Notes: generated from the letters alone by a model not told the origin. Positions 25,999 through 36,392 are shown, numbered from the stretch's first letter. The stretch: 64,000 bases of DNA from Kordia jejudonensis (GCF_001005315.1 NZ_LBMG01000010.1:62001-126000); one strand, 5' to 3'. A program made the numbers and translations.

Positions 25999-27301
25999 AC
26001 TTCACAATCAACAAGAAATTCTTTTTCTTTCCGCGTTGAATGGTTACAAACTTATCATTAATTAAATCGTCCGTCGTAATTTTATAATCTTCTTTAACTT
26101 TCGTTTTATTCACTGAAACCGAGTTTTCTTTCAAAGCTCTACGCGCATCGCCATTAGAACTTAGGAAGTTAGTTTTAGCCGATAAGGCAGCAATCATATC
26201 TAAACCTTCTTCAATATCAGCACGCACGATTTCCGCTTGCGGTACACCTTCAAAAACTTCCAATAAGGTTTGTTCGTCTAACTGTTTTAAATCGTCCGCA
26301 GTCGATTTCCCAAATAAAATATTCGTTGCTTTTTGAGCATTGTCTAAATCTTCTTTGCTATGGACCAAAATTGTTACTTCTTCTGCCAATTTCTTCTGTA
26401 ACAAACGCATATGTGGCGCTTCTGTATGTTCCGCAATTAAAGCATCAATTGTTTCTTTAGGTAAAAATGTAAAGATTTTGATATACTTTTCAGCATCTTC
26501 ATCGGAAGTATTTAACCAAAATTGGTAAAATTTGTACACCGAAGTTTTAGCTGCATCTAACCACACATTTCCACCAGCCGTTTTTCCAAATTTAGAACCA
26601 TCGGCTTTTGTGATTAACGGACAGGTCATAGCATATGCTTTCGCTGCTTCTTCCGTGTTCATTCTACGAACCAATTCGGTTCCCGTCGTAATATTTCCCC
26701 ATTGATCCGATCCGCCCATTTGTAACAAACAGTTGTGTTCTTTGTGCAAATGGTAAAAATCGTATCCTTGAATCAATTGGTATGTAAACTCTGTAAACGA
26801 CATTCCAGCGGCGCCTTCTCCACCAATACGATTTTTCACAGAATCTTTCGCCATCATGTAGTTAACGGTAATACGTTTTCCGACATCACGAGCAAAATCG
26901 ATAAACGAAAAATCTTTCATCCAATCGTAGTTATTTACTAAAATTGGCGCATTTTCTTCGGCAGAATTAAAATCTAAAAAACGAGACAATACACGTTTGA
27001 TTCCTGCTACATTATGATTCAAAATATCTTCCGTTAGCAAATTACGCTCATCTGATTTTCCTGATGGATCTCCAATCATTCCTGTAGCGCCACCAACTAA
27101 GGCAATTGGCTTATGTCCAGACTTATACAAATGCATCAACAAAATAATAGGCACTAAACTTCCAATATGCAACGAGTCCGATGTTGGATCAAATCCAATA
27201 TAAGCAGTCGTCATTTCTTTATTCAGTTGTTCTTCAGTTCCTGGCATGATATCGTGTATCATTCCTCTCCAACGTAATTCTTCTACTAAATTGCTATTCA
27301 T
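25997..27301 (-). CDS. tyrS: Tyrosyl-tRNA synthetase
   Basis: 434 residues from the ATG at 27301; a frame extending to 27328 lacks family similarity in its extra nine residues. It is a class I synthetase with HIGH-like HIGS ([10 protein letters not shown]), the GGSDQWGNI tyrosine-binding motif and KMSKS-like KFGKT. A C-terminal S4 RNA-binding domain follows (about 365-434, [18 protein letters not shown]). It charges tRNA-Tyr in the cytosol. The stop codon abuts a dispersed repeat (25930-25998), so the last residues ([10 protein letters not shown]) may be influenced by it. Confidence 0.95.
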   Translation of the reverse strand: MNSNLVEELRWRGMIHDIMPGTEEQLNKEMTTAYIGFDPTSDSLHIGSLVPIILLMHLYKSGHKPIALVGGATGMIGDPSGKSDERNLLTEDILNHNVAGIKRVLSRFLDFNSAEENAPILVNNYDWMKDFSFIDFARDVGKRITVNYMMAKDSVKNRIGGEGAAGMSFTEFTYQLIQGYDFYHLHKEHNCLLQMGGSDQWGNITTGTELVRRMNTEEAAKAYAMTCPLITKADGSKFGKTAGGNVWLDAAKTSVYKFYQFWLNTSDEDAEKYIKIFTFLPKETIDALIAEHTEAPHMRLLQKKLAEEVTILVHSKEDLDNAQKATNILFGKSTADDLKQLDEQTLLEVFEGVPQAEIVRADIEEGLDMIAALSAKTNFLSSNGDARRALKENSVSVNKTKVKEDYKITTDDLINDKFVTIQRGKKKNFLLIVK

Positions 27302-27367
27302 TGTATCATCTTTTTTAAAGCATGGCAAAGATATAAAAGTGAAAAGAAAAAAGGTTATTTTAGTAGC

Positions 27368-28372
27368 ATGATATTAGTAACAGGAGGAACAGGATTGGTC
27401 GGCGCGCATTTATTGGCGTATTTAGTAAAAAACGCACAGCAAATTAAGGCAATTTACAGAACGGTTGATAGGTTAGAAGCCGTCAAAAATGTATTTTCCT
27501 ATTATTTTGATGATCCAATCGCTGCTTTTGATCAAATTCAGTGGTTTCAAGCTGATGTGATAGATATTCCTTCGCTAGAAGTTGTTTTTCCAGAAATTAC
27601 ACATGTGTACCATTGTGCAGCGTTAATTTCTTTCGATCCAAAAGACTTTGATACCTTACGTAAAGTGAATATTGAAGGAACGGCGAATATTGTTAATTTA
27701 TGTATTGCTCATGGTATAAAAAAACTCTGTTTTGTGAGTTCGGTAGCGGCAATTGGCGAAAATGAAGATGTTACCATTCCGATTACGGAAGAAACACATT
27801 GGAATCCTGAACTGGACAATAGTGTGTATGCCATTTCAAAATATGGTTCGGAAATGGAGGTTTGGCGCGGTTCGCAAGAAGGTTTAGACATTGTTATTGT
27901 AAATCCTGCAATTATTTTAGGTGCTGGATTTTGGCGATCAGGAAGTGGTTCTTTATTTAGAAAAGTTGCCAAAGGCTTAAAATATTACACCGACGGAATT
28001 TTAAGTTATGTAGATGTACAAGATGTTGTTTCTGTGATGATTCAATTGATGAAAAGTGACATAAAAAATGAACGTTTTGTATTGGTTGCTGAAAATTGGA
28101 CGTTGAAAAAATTTACATCAAAAATGGCAACAGCCTTGAAGGTAAAAGCTCCAGAAAAAGAAGCGAGTTCATTTTTACTAGGATTTGCTTGGCGAATGGA
28201 TTGGTTGCGACAGTTTTTTACAGGAAAGCAGCGTAAATTAACCAAACAAACTGCACAATCAATTCAATCAAAATCTTTTTTTGATAGTAGCAAGATTCAA
28301 ACTACATTGAATTTCAAATTCAAACCTTTGGAAGAAACCATTGAACGTGTGAGTAAAAGGTATAAAGACTAA
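27368..28372 (+). CDS. NAD-dependent epimerase/dehydratase family protein
   Basis: 334 residues. It is an extended short-chain dehydrogenase with the N-terminal NAD(P)-binding motif [11 protein letters not shown] (residues 5-15), strand motif [10 protein letters not shown], catalytic YAISKYGSE (YxxxK) and [10 protein letters not shown]. Members act on nucleotide sugars, dihydroflavonols or sterol-like substrates; the substrate here cannot be assigned. It is divergent from tyrS (66-bp gap). Confidence 0.85.
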   Translation: MILVTGGTGLVGAHLLAYLVKNAQQIKAIYRTVDRLEAVKNVFSYYFDDPIAAFDQIQWFQADVIDIPSLEVVFPEITHVYHCAALISFDPKDFDTLRKVNIEGTANIVNLCIAHGIKKLCFVSSVAAIGENEDVTIPITEETHWNPELDNSVYAISKYGSEMEVWRGSQEGLDIVIVNPAIILGAGFWRSGSGSLFRKVAKGLKYYTDGILSYVDVQDVVSVMIQLMKSDIKNERFVLVAENWTLKKFTSKMATALKVKAPEKEASSFLLGFAWRMDWLRQFFTGKQRKLTKQTAQSIQSKSFFDSSKIQTTLNFKFKPLEETIERVSKRYKD

Positions 28373-28383
28373 TCAGATTGTTA

Positions 28384-28413
28384 GATATTAGACCGCTTCA
28401 CTTTTGGATTCAA
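28384..28413. repeat. Dispersed repeat copy (TAGACCGCTTCACTTTTGGA)
   Basis: A degenerate copy of the element at 25930-25998 in reverse orientation (consensus about AGATCGCTTCGCTTTTAGA). It lies in the gap between two convergent genes. Confidence 0.4.
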
Positions 28414-28479
28414 GTATTAAAATTCGCCAGCACAAGTTTCTAATGCATACTGAAAAATTAGTACAACAAAGAAACAGTT

Positions 28480-28932
28480 TTAGCGTCCTTTCTTTATTTG
28501 ATCAAATTTAGGTTTTGGCAATGTATCAGCCTTTTTTAAGGCTTCTTTTTTTGCTTTTTGAAGTGAATCACGTCGCTTCTGCTCTTTTTTCATCTCAGCT
28601 TCTACCAAACTGCGTTCTTTGGCAAATCGCTCATTTACAAGCGCATAAATGGCATCATATTCTAACGGACTCGTCGCGTAATAGTTGTTACTTTCCGAAA
28701 ACTGAATGCTATCAATATTGTGTTTTTTATATATATACGTATCAAAATGTATATTAGTAGCTTCTACGCTTTTTTTATCAACACCTTTCATGGCATTGAT
28801 TAGTGAGATATCGTATAAAACAGCCGCCATCTTTTCTTTTGATAATAAATTATCAGGTTTTGGCACTACTTCTCTTTTGCAAGAAATTACCGTGAATAGT
28901 ACAATTAATATGCAGGCTATATATTTTTTCAT
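28480..28932 (-). CDS. DUF4296-type lipoprotein
   Basis: 150 residues. The signal sequence has a lipobox (IVLFTVISCKRE). The helical body contains LLSKEKMAAVLYDISLINA, typical of the DUF4296 family of Bacteroidota lipoproteins, and a charged Lys/Glu-rich C-terminus. Function is unknown. The start codon overlaps the dihydroorotase stop codon by one base (TAATG), so the two are translationally coupled; this neighbourhood is characteristic for the family. Confidence 0.82.
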   Translation of the reverse strand: MKKYIACILIVLFTVISCKREVVPKPDNLLSKEKMAAVLYDISLINAMKGVDKKSVEATNIHFDTYIYKKHNIDSIQFSESNNYYATSPLEYDAIYALVNERFAKERSLVEAEMKKEQKRRDSLQKAKKEALKKADTLPKPKFDQIKKGR

Positions 28933-30266
28933 TATCTGTTGAATTCTAATTGTTTTACATGACGTTTTTCAGAGATTTTCCCGTTAGCGTATGCTAAATT
29001 TCCGTTGACAAACGTATGTGTAATTGTGGAATCGAACGTTGTACCTTCAAACGGCGACCAACCACATTTGTATAAAATATTGTCTTTTGCAACTTCCCAT
29101 GATTTGCCTAAATCTACCAATACCAAATCAGCATAGAAACCTTCTTTGATAAAACCTCTGTCTTTTACCTGAAATAATCGTGCTGGATTGTGACACATTT
29201 TTTGCACAATTTTTTCTAACGAAATTTTTCCTGCTTTGTGCGCTTGTATCATCGCGTTTAACGCATGTTGTACCAACGGTCCGCCAGAAGGTGCTTTGGT
29301 GTACGGATTGCTTTTTTCTTCAATCGTATGTGGTGCGTGATCGGTTGCAATAACGTCAATTCTATCATCTAATAATGCTTCCCACAATTGTGCACGATCG
29401 GAAGCTTTTTTCACTGCCGGATTCCACTTAATGTTTGTTCCTTTTTTTGCATAATCTTCGTCCGAAAACCACAAATGATGAATACAAACTTCTGCGGTAA
29501 TTTTCTTTTCTTCCAACGGAATAGAATTGTCAAACAATACGGTTTCTTTTCCTGTAGACAGATGAAAAACGTGCAAACGTGCGCCTGTTTTTTTGGCCAA
29601 TGCAATAGCTCTTGAAGAAGAAATGTAGCAAGCTTCTTCACTTCGGATAATTGGGTGAAACTCCATTGGAATGTCATCTCCATATTTTTCCGTGTATTCG
29701 GCTAAGTTTTTTCTAATGGTAGCTTCGTCTTCACAATGTACAGAAATAACCATATCGGTACTTAAAAATATTTTTTCCAGCACTGCTTCATCATCTACCA
29801 GCATATTTCCTGTGGAGGAACCTAAAAATAATTTGAGTCCAGCTACTTGTGTCGGATCAACTTTTAAGATTTCGTCCAAATTATCATTTGTGCCACCAAA
29901 CATAAACGAATAGTTTGCAAAAGCGGTGTCTCTTGCAATATTGAGTTTCTCCTGCATTTTCTCCACTGTGGTCGTTTGCGGATTTGTGTTGGGCATTTCT
30001 ATAAATGAAGTAATTCCTCCAGCAATGGCAGCTCTCGATTCTGTTTGAATGTTCGCTTTATGTGTCAATCCTGGCTCTCTAAAATGCACTTGATCGTCTA
30101 TAACTCCTGGAAAAACATGCTTTCCTGTCGCGTCAATTACTTCAGCATTGGCATCGATAAGATTTATTCCAATTTTGGCAATTCGCTCGCCTTCAATTAA
30201 AATATCTGCTGTTTTAATTTCAGATTCGCTGACAATTTGTGCGTTTTTAAGGAGTATTTTGTGCAT
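28932..30266 (-). CDS. Dihydroorotase (amidohydrolase)
   Basis: 444 residues. An amidohydrolase TIM barrel with DDQVHFREPGLTHK, the loop GLKLFLGSSTGNML, histidine motifs VHCEDEA and HVFHLST, and DVIATDHAPHT. Class I dihydroorotases interconvert carbamoyl aspartate and dihydroorotate in pyrimidine synthesis. The usual HxH metal motif reads QVH, with the first histidine replaced by glutamine, while the other ligands remain; this may be the norm in this clade. It lies between a Dpm1-like glycosyltransferase (20-bp overlap) and DUF4296 in one operon. Confidence 0.88.
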   Translation of the reverse strand: MHKILLKNAQIVSESEIKTADILIEGERIAKIGINLIDANAEVIDATGKHVFPGVIDDQVHFREPGLTHKANIQTESRAAIAGGITSFIEMPNTNPQTTTVEKMQEKLNIARDTAFANYSFMFGGTNDNLDEILKVDPTQVAGLKLFLGSSTGNMLVDDEAVLEKIFLSTDMVISVHCEDEATIRKNLAEYTEKYGDDIPMEFHPIIRSEEACYISSSRAIALAKKTGARLHVFHLSTGKETVLFDNSIPLEEKKITAEVCIHHLWFSDEDYAKKGTNIKWNPAVKKASDRAQLWEALLDDRIDVIATDHAPHTIEEKSNPYTKAPSGGPLVQHALNAMIQAHKAGKISLEKIVQKMCHNPARLFQVKDRGFIKEGFYADLVLVDLGKSWEVAKDNILYKCGWSPFEGTTFDSTITHTFVNGNLAYANGKISEKRHVKQLEFNR

Positions 30267-30993
30267 TTCTTTTATGTTTTGTAAATAGACTTCTGATTTT
30301 CATTTTTATGATTCCAAAAACGGCTTCTGAAAAGATGGAACTGTCCATTTTGGAAACGCCTTTGGTTCGGTCTGTAAAGATAACGGATACTTCTTTGATA
30401 TTGAAGCCTAATTTCCACGCTTTGAATTTTAATTCAATTTGAAACGCATAGCCAACAAATTTTATATTATGTAAACCGATGGTTTCTAACACTTTTCTGC
30501 GGTAACAGATAAATCCTGCGGTAGTGTCATGAATAGGAATTCCTGTAATGAAACGTACATATTTTGATGCAAAATAGGACATCAACACGCGATTCATAGG
30601 CCAGTTGACCACATTTACACCTTTTACATAACGTGAACCAATGGCTACATCGGCACCTTCTTTACAGGCTTCTAATAATCGGACTAAATCTGCTGGATTG
30701 TGTGAAAAATCGGCGTCCATTTCAAAAATATATTCATAATCGCGTTCCAAAGCCCAACGAAAACCGTGAATATATGCTGTTCCCAAACCTGTTTTGGCAT
30801 TTCTTTTTTCTAAAAAAAGTTGTGTTGGGTATTTTTCTTGTAATGTTGCAACACGTTTGTGCGTGCCATCTGGCGAATTGTCATCTACAATTAACACATG
30901 GAATGCTTTTTCTTGTGCAAACACTGCTTCAAGAATTGCATCTATGTTTTCGATTTCATTATACGTTGGTATGACAACAATTGCGTCTGACAT
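30247..30993 (-). CDS. Polyprenol monophosphomannose synthase-like glycosyltransferase (GT2)
   Basis: 248 residues. A GT-A fold enzyme of the Dpm1 type with VVIPTYNEIENI, LIVDDNSPDGT, MDADFSHNP and DTTAGFICYRR. It lacks the C-terminal membrane domain of longer homologues. Such enzymes move mannose or glucose from a nucleotide sugar to a polyprenyl phosphate at the inner membrane. It is the first gene of the minus-strand operon with dihydroorotase and DUF4296. Confidence 0.88.
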   Translation of the reverse strand: MSDAIVVIPTYNEIENIDAILEAVFAQEKAFHVLIVDDNSPDGTHKRVATLQEKYPTQLFLEKRNAKTGLGTAYIHGFRWALERDYEYIFEMDADFSHNPADLVRLLEACKEGADVAIGSRYVKGVNVVNWPMNRVLMSYFASKYVRFITGIPIHDTTAGFICYRRKVLETIGLHNIKFVGYAFQIELKFKAWKLGFNIKEVSVIFTDRTKGVSKMDSSIFSEAVFGIIKMKIRSLFTKHKRNAQNTP

Positions 30994-31104
30994 TTCTATA
31001 AATTATAGCAAACAAAAGTAATTAAATTATGCTTTTAACGAAGAAATGTCAGGATTTGTGATAATTTTTTATGTATTATTTAACATACTCCCTAATTTTA
31101 CCGA

Positions 31105-31764
31105 ATGTTTAGAAGTATAGAACGAACGATTATTTCCAAGGATTGGATCACTTTATTATTTTTAGTGAGTTTCTGTATACTAGTGTTGGTGCGCTTTGTA
31201 TTTAGAAAGCAATTTTCGTTATTCCTTTCTTTTTTATTTACAAATAAGTATGAAAATCAGTTTGTAAGCAAGCAAGATGATCTTGTCAATTGGTTTAGTG
31301 CTTTGTTATTTTTGGTACAAGTCACTTCTTTTTCTATTTTTATATATGTTGCCGTCACTTTTTTCTATCCTTCATTGCGTACGGCACCTTTTTTATTTGT
31401 AAAAATCATCACTTTTACGACCTTTTTTATCATTATAAAATACATTTTCGAAAAGATTATTGCGGTAATTTTAGACTTAGAATCGTACGTAAATACATAT
31501 AATTTTCACAAACTTACGACTCGAAATCTATTTGGTATTCTATTGATTCCCATTAATTTACTCTTGGTTTATAACCTTGATGGTCATAAGATTGTATTTT
31601 TCTCAATAATTGTCACATTTTTCCTCTATAATCTCATTGGATTATTTTTTCTACTAAAGAATTATCAAAAATTGATAATCAGCAAGTTGTTTTATTTTAT
31701 TTTGTATCTTTGCGCACTTGAAATCGCCCCTTATTTAGTTATCTATAAATTTTTAATTAAATAA
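31105..31764 (+). CDS. DUF4271 membrane protein
   Basis: A 219-residue integral membrane protein with about six hydrophobic helices and an N-terminal cytosolic stretch. Composition and position match the DUF4271 family, which in Flavobacteriaceae lies directly upstream of the uroporphyrinogen-III synthase gene, as here (24-bp gap). Function is unknown. Confidence 0.8.
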   Translation: MFRSIERTIISKDWITLLFLVSFCILVLVRFVFRKQFSLFLSFLFTNKYENQFVSKQDDLVNWFSALLFLVQVTSFSIFIYVAVTFFYPSLRTAPFLFVKIITFTTFFIIIKYIFEKIIAVILDLESYVNTYNFHKLTTRNLFGILLIPINLLLVYNLDGHKIVFFSIIVTFFLYNLIGLFFLLKNYQKLIISKLFYFILYLCALEIAPYLVIYKFLIK

Positions 31765-31788
31765 CGCAAAATATAAAAAAACAGGTTT

Positions 31789-32535
31789 ATGAAAGTAAAA
31801 ACTATTTTAGTTTCTCAACCGGAACCAAAAATTGAGAATTCTCCTTATTCTAGGCTTATTGATAAGCAAAAGGTGAAGATCGATTTCAGGCCGTTTATAC
31901 ACGTTGAAGGCGTAAGTGCTCGTGATGTTCGACATCAAAAAATTGATTTAGCAAAGTTTTCTGCGATCATTTTAACAAGTAGAAATGCAGTGGATCATTT
32001 CTTTAGAGTAGCAGAGGAAATGCGTTTCAAAGTTCCTGATACAATGAAATATTTTTGTCAGTCAGAAGCTGTAGCTTATTATTTGCAAAAGTATGTTGTG
32101 TACAGAAAACGTAAAATTTATGTTGGTAAACGTACATTTCAAGAATTGTCTCCATTAATTAAGAAATACAAAGACGAGACATTTTTATTGCCTTCTTCTG
32201 ATAAGTTAAAACCTGCAATACCAGAAACATTAGACTCTATCAATATTACTTGGGAGCGTGGAATTTTTTATAAAACTGTTGTAAGCGATTTATCTGACTT
32301 GCGCAATGTGTATTATGACATTTTAGTGTTCTTTAGTCCTTCTGGAATTCAATCATTATTGACTAATTTTCCAGATTTTGAACAAAATGACACACGTATT
32401 GCTGTTTTTGGTAACTCTACCATTAAAGCAACTACAGAAGCAGGATTGCGAGTAGATATTAAAGCACCAACGCCAGAAACTCCATCAATGACGATGGCTT
32501 TGGCAAAATATATTGACGAAGTGAATAAGAAATAA
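31789..32535 (+). CDS. hemD: Uroporphyrinogen-III synthase
   Basis: 248 residues. It shows the two-lobed HemD pattern: VKTILVSQPEP at the N-terminus, ILTSRNAVDHFF, an inner lobe with YDILVFFSPSGIQSLL, and FGNSTIKATTEAGLRVDIKAPTPETPSMTMAL near the end. It closes and inverts ring D of hydroxymethylbilane in haem and sirohaem synthesis. HemD is poorly conserved, but these segments are diagnostic. It is cotranscribed with DUF4271 and ends at a strong terminator shared with convergent pckA. Confidence 0.9.
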   Translation: MKVKTILVSQPEPKIENSPYSRLIDKQKVKIDFRPFIHVEGVSARDVRHQKIDLAKFSAIILTSRNAVDHFFRVAEEMRFKVPDTMKYFCQSEAVAYYLQKYVVYRKRKIYVGKRTFQELSPLIKKYKDETFLLPSSDKLKPAIPETLDSINITWERGIFYKTVVSDLSDLRNVYYDILVFFSPSGIQSLLTNFPDFEQNDTRIAVFGNSTIKATTEAGLRVDIKAPTPETPSMTMALAKYIDEVNKK

Positions 32536-32557
32536 TTACGATATAACAATACATATT

Positions 32558-32592
32558 AAAAAAGCCTGAATCAAATGATTCAGGCTTTTTTT
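32558..32592. terminator. Bidirectional terminator between hemD and pckA
   Basis: Arms AAAAAAGCCTGAATCA (32558-32573) and TGATTCAGGCTTTTTT (from 32576) form a near-perfect hairpin with A and T runs on both sides. It lies 23 bp after the hemD stop. Confidence 0.88.
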
Positions 32593-32666
32593 GGTTGAAT
32601 TAATTTTGGGTTGGTTTAGTATTACTCGACTAGTTTGTTGATTTACCAGTCATAATTTTATTAAGA

Positions 32667-34283
32667 TTAGAAACCATAACGTTGTGGTCCACCTCTTCTT
32701 ATTTCTTCGTTAGCATACGATTCAAATTTTTTGAAGTTTTCTCTAAATGCATTTGATAGCTTAAATGCCGTTTCATAATATTTTTGATCGTCATTCCATG
32801 TTGTTCTTGGGCTCAAGATAGCATCTGGCACACCAGGACATTTTCTTGGCTGTGCTACGCCAAAAACTGAATGTATGTGATAATCTTCGTATGTATAATC
32901 GCCTAAAGCGCCATCTAAAACAGCGGCAATCATTGCCCTGGTATATTTTAAAGCCATTCTTTTTCCTACGCCATATTGACCACCAGACCATCCTGTGTTG
33001 ACAAGCCAAACATTTACACCTGATTCTTTCATTTTTTCACTCAACATTTCAGCATATGCTGTTGGATGCAGTGGCATAAACGGCGCTCCAAAACATGCAG
33101 AAAAACTTGGTACAGGCTCTGTAACTCCTGCTTCAGTTCCTGCTACTTTAGCGGTATATCCTGAAATAAAGTGATATGCTGCCTGACTTGGTGTAAGTTT
33201 TGAGATCGGAGGCAATACTCCGAAAGCATCGGCAGTTAAGAAAAATATATTTTTAGGGTTTTTCCCAATTGAAGGTACTTGAATGTTGTCAATATGATAT
33301 ATTGGATAACTTACACGTGTGTTTTGCGTGATTGTAGTATCTTCAAAATCTACATTTTTGTTTTCATCTAGCACTACATTTTCAAGAATTGCTCCTTTTT
33401 TGATAGCGCGATAAATATCTGGTTCTTTTTCTTCGCTTAAATCGATCACTTTTGCATAGCAACCGCCTTCAAAGTTAAAGACTGTATTTTCGTTTGTCCA
33501 ACCATGTTCATCATCCCCAATTAACTTACGTTCTGGATCGGCTGACAAGGTTGTTTTTCCTGTTCCTGATAATCCAAAGAAGATAGCCGTTTCTCCATTT
33601 TTACCAATATTGGCACTACAATGCATTGGCAATGTATTTTTGAATACAGGAAGAATAAAGTTTAACGCTGAAAATATTCCTTTTTTGATTTCTCCTGTGT
33701 AACCAGTTCCACCAATTAAAGCTATTTTCTTTTCAAAGTTCAAAATTGCAAAGTTATGCTGACGCGTTCCATCGATCTCAGGATTTGCCATGAAACCTGG
33801 TGCGTTTACCACTAACCATTCTTCATTGAAACCTTCTAATTCTACTTCTGTTGGACGCAAAAACATATTGTGTGCAAACATATTACTCCAAGGATATTCA
33901 TTGATCACTCGGATGTTCAATTTGTAATTTTCATCAGCACATGCATACGCATCACGAACGTAAATTTCTTTTTCCGATAAGTAATCGACAACTTTGTCGT
34001 ATAACGTATCAAAAGCAGCAGGCTCAAAAGGAATGTTGATGTCTCCCCACCAAATTTTATCTTCTGTAATACTGTCTTTTACTATAAAACGATCTTGAGG
34101 CGATCTTCCAGTGAACTCTCCTGTATTTACAGCAATAGCTCCTAAAGAAGTTTCTACTCCTTGTCCTTTTTTTATAGTTTCTTCATGAAGTTCATCTGAG
34201 GAAAGTTGATAATGCGCCTTGGCGTTTTTGATTCCGTATTGATTTAACGAAATCGTTTTCGTTGAGAAGGTGTTATTTGTCAT
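32667..34283 (-). CDS. pckA: Phosphoenolpyruvate carboxykinase (ATP)
   Basis: 538 residues, the usual length for the ATP-dependent form. It has the FTGRSPQDRF oxaloacetate-binding region, the kinase-1a P-loop GLSGTGKTTLS, the metal-binding IGDDEHGW and the adenine-binding TRVSYPIYHI. It converts oxaloacetate to phosphoenolpyruvate, the entry step of gluconeogenesis. It is monocistronic, facing hemD. Confidence 0.96.
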   Translation of the reverse strand: MTNNTFSTKTISLNQYGIKNAKAHYQLSSDELHEETIKKGQGVETSLGAIAVNTGEFTGRSPQDRFIVKDSITEDKIWWGDINIPFEPAAFDTLYDKVVDYLSEKEIYVRDAYACADENYKLNIRVINEYPWSNMFAHNMFLRPTEVELEGFNEEWLVVNAPGFMANPEIDGTRQHNFAILNFEKKIALIGGTGYTGEIKKGIFSALNFILPVFKNTLPMHCSANIGKNGETAIFFGLSGTGKTTLSADPERKLIGDDEHGWTNENTVFNFEGGCYAKVIDLSEEKEPDIYRAIKKGAILENVVLDENKNVDFEDTTITQNTRVSYPIYHIDNIQVPSIGKNPKNIFFLTADAFGVLPPISKLTPSQAAYHFISGYTAKVAGTEAGVTEPVPSFSACFGAPFMPLHPTAYAEMLSEKMKESGVNVWLVNTGWSGGQYGVGKRMALKYTRAMIAAVLDGALGDYTYEDYHIHSVFGVAQPRKCPGVPDAILSPRTTWNDDQKYYETAFKLSNAFRENFKKFESYANEEIRRGGPQRYGF

Positions 34284-34351
34284 AACTTTTAACTCTTGTT
34301 GTGTTTTTTGTCAAGAGCAAAAGTATAAATATTTTTACATATAACAGATTT

Positions 34352-34750
34352 TTAATCGATTTTATCCATTTTTAACTTTAAAAAACTAACAATCATTAAA
34401 ACCCAAGCCACTATTAATAAGCTTCCTCCTATCGGCGTAATAAATCCTATAGTTGTAAAATCAAAAGATGTAGCATTGTTCGTCGCTAACAAGTATATAG
34501 AACCTGAGAATAAAATAATTCCCCATAAGATAAAAACAAACAGTAGTTTTTGTGTTTTTGTAGAAATAAAAGGTGCAATTCCTATGAATAAAAGTACTAT
34601 TGCATGGTACATTTGATACCGAACTCCTGTTTCAAAAGAGGCAATTTGATCTGCTGTGAGTATTTTTTTGAGTGCATGCGCGCCAAATGCGCCTAATATT
34701 ACTGCCAAACATGCTAAAATGGCACCTGTTACTAAAATCTTTTTTCTCAT
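34352..34750 (-). CDS. DUF423 membrane protein
   Basis: A 132-residue small membrane protein with four predicted helices. The N-terminal AILACLAVILGAFGAHALKK and GVRYQMYHAIVLL are the hallmarks of DUF423/YwdK-like proteins. Function is unknown. It lies 68 bp upstream of pckA on the same strand and is divergent from the saccharopine dehydrogenase gene. Confidence 0.88.
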   Translation of the reverse strand: MRKKILVTGAILACLAVILGAFGAHALKKILTADQIASFETGVRYQMYHAIVLLFIGIAPFISTKTQKLLFVFILWGIILFSGSIYLLATNNATSFDFTTIGFITPIGGSLLIVAWVLMIVSFLKLKMDKID

Positions 34751-34799
34751 AAAAATGAATAGTTATTTTTATAAATGTAACATTTTGCTACATTCGTGT

Positions 34800-34807
34800 T
34801 ATATTTG
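34800..34807 (+). promoter_or_regulatory. -7 promoter element TATATTTG
   Basis: An exact TAnnTTTG match 32 bp before the ATG at 34840. The nearest TTG (34785-34787) is too close to be a standard -33 box, so activation by a regulator is possible. Confidence 0.45.
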
Positions 34808-34839
34808 TCTAATTACAAAATTACGCAACAAAAGCCACT

Positions 34840-36204
34840 ATGCGAAACATTTTAATTATTGGTGCAGGAAAATCTGCTTCTTACCTTATTAAATACTTTT
34901 TAGATAAAAGTGATTCTGAAAATTTACACATTACCGTTGGAGATATTACTATTGAAAATGCACAGAAACTTGTCGGAGATCATCCGAATGCTTCTGCTAT
35001 ATTTTTAGATGTTTTTAATGAAGAAAATAGAAAAGCTGCCATTGAAAAAGCTTCGATTGTAATTTCAATGTTGCCAGCGCGTTTTCATATTGAAGTTGCC
35101 AAAGATTGTGTTCATTTTGGTAAAAATATGGTCACAGCTTCGTACATCAGCAAAGAAATGCAAGCGCTAGATGCAGCCGTAAAGGAAAAAGGACTCGTTT
35201 TTATGAACGAAATCGGAGTTGATCCTGGAATTGATCATATGAGCGCCATGGAAGTTATAGATCGTATTCGTGACAATGGCGGAGAAATGATTTTGTTTGA
35301 ATCGTTTACTGGCGGATTGGTAGCTCCGGAAAGTGACACCAATTTGTGGAATTATAAATTTACATGGAATCCAAGAAATGTGGTCTTAGCTGGACAAGGT
35401 GGCGCAGCAAAGTTTATCCAAGAAGGAACGTATAAATATATTCCGTACAACCGATTATTCCGTAGAACCGAATTTTTAAATGTTGAAGGGTACGGAAAGT
35501 TTGAAGCCTACGCCAATCGTGATTCGTTAAAGTACCGAAGCGTTTACGGATTGGATGATATTTTGACGTTATATCGTGGAACGATCAGACGTGTTGGTTT
35601 TTCTAGAGCATGGCAAATGTTTGTCATTTTAGGAATGACCGATGATAGTTACACTATTGAAAATTCGGCAGATATGAGTTATCGCGACTTTGTAAATTCA
35701 TTTTTACCCTACAGTCCAACGGATTCTGTAGAATTGAAAATGCGTCACAATTTGAAGATTGATCAAGATGATACGCTTTGGGAAAAGTTGTTAGAATTAG
35801 ATCTTTTTAATCCACATAAAATGGTAGGTTTAGAAAATGCTACGCCTGCACAAATTCTTCAAAAAATATTGATGGATAGTTGGACGTTGGCACCAGATGA
35901 TAAGGATATGATTGTGATGTATCACAAGTTTGGTTATGAAAAAGATGGCGAAAAGCATCAAATTGATTCAAAAATGGTCATTTTAGGAGAAGATCAAACC
36001 TATACAGCCATGGCAAAAACAGTCGGTTTACCTGTTGCGATTGCCGCTTTGAAAATTTTGAATGGAGAAATTAAAACACCAGGTGTACAGTTGCCAATTA
36101 CAAAAGAAGTATACACGCCAATTTTAAAAGAATTAGAGGAATACGGTGTTATTTTTAAGGAAGAAGAAGTTCCGTATTTCGGCTACGATCCTGCAAATAT
36201 GTAA
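34840..36204 (+). CDS. Saccharopine dehydrogenase-family oxidoreductase
   Basis: 454 residues. An N-terminal Rossmann fold (LIIGAGKSASYLIKYFL, residues 4-20) precedes a saccharopine-dehydrogenase C-terminal domain with MNEIGVDPGIDHMSAMEVID and SFTGGLVAPESDTNLWNYKFTWNPRNVVLAGQ segments. This fits LYS9-type glutamate-forming saccharopine dehydrogenases of lysine degradation or a close relative. An Lrp/AsnC regulator gene follows on the same strand, a common partner for amino-acid catabolic genes. Confidence 0.87.
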   Translation: MRNILIIGAGKSASYLIKYFLDKSDSENLHITVGDITIENAQKLVGDHPNASAIFLDVFNEENRKAAIEKASIVISMLPARFHIEVAKDCVHFGKNMVTASYISKEMQALDAAVKEKGLVFMNEIGVDPGIDHMSAMEVIDRIRDNGGEMILFESFTGGLVAPESDTNLWNYKFTWNPRNVVLAGQGGAAKFIQEGTYKYIPYNRLFRRTEFLNVEGYGKFEAYANRDSLKYRSVYGLDDILTLYRGTIRRVGFSRAWQMFVILGMTDDSYTIENSADMSYRDFVNSFLPYSPTDSVELKMRHNLKIDQDDTLWEKLLELDLFNPHKMVGLENATPAQILQKILMDSWTLAPDDKDMIVMYHKFGYEKDGEKHQIDSKMVILGEDQTYTAMAKTVGLPVAIAALKILNGEIKTPGVQLPITKEVYTPILKELEEYGVIFKEEEVPYFGYDPANM

Positions 36205-36392
36205 TGTGAATTTTTGATTTTTGATGTATGATTTTTGATTTCGTATTCACGATGCATGATTTTGAGTTAACTATTTCAATATTTTAAGAATTTAGCCCGA
36301 AAAATATCAAATTCAATCAGAAAAAGATCTTTTACGTTATATGTAAGTAAAAATTACTACTTTTAACTTTCATACTGTAAATATAGATTATT

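Noticed and set aside
25894-26061. 55-codon plus-strand frame next to tyrS
   Set aside because: It consists mainly of the GATCTAA/GCGAAGC repeat and overlaps the tyrS 3' end, so it is a repeat translation, not a gene.
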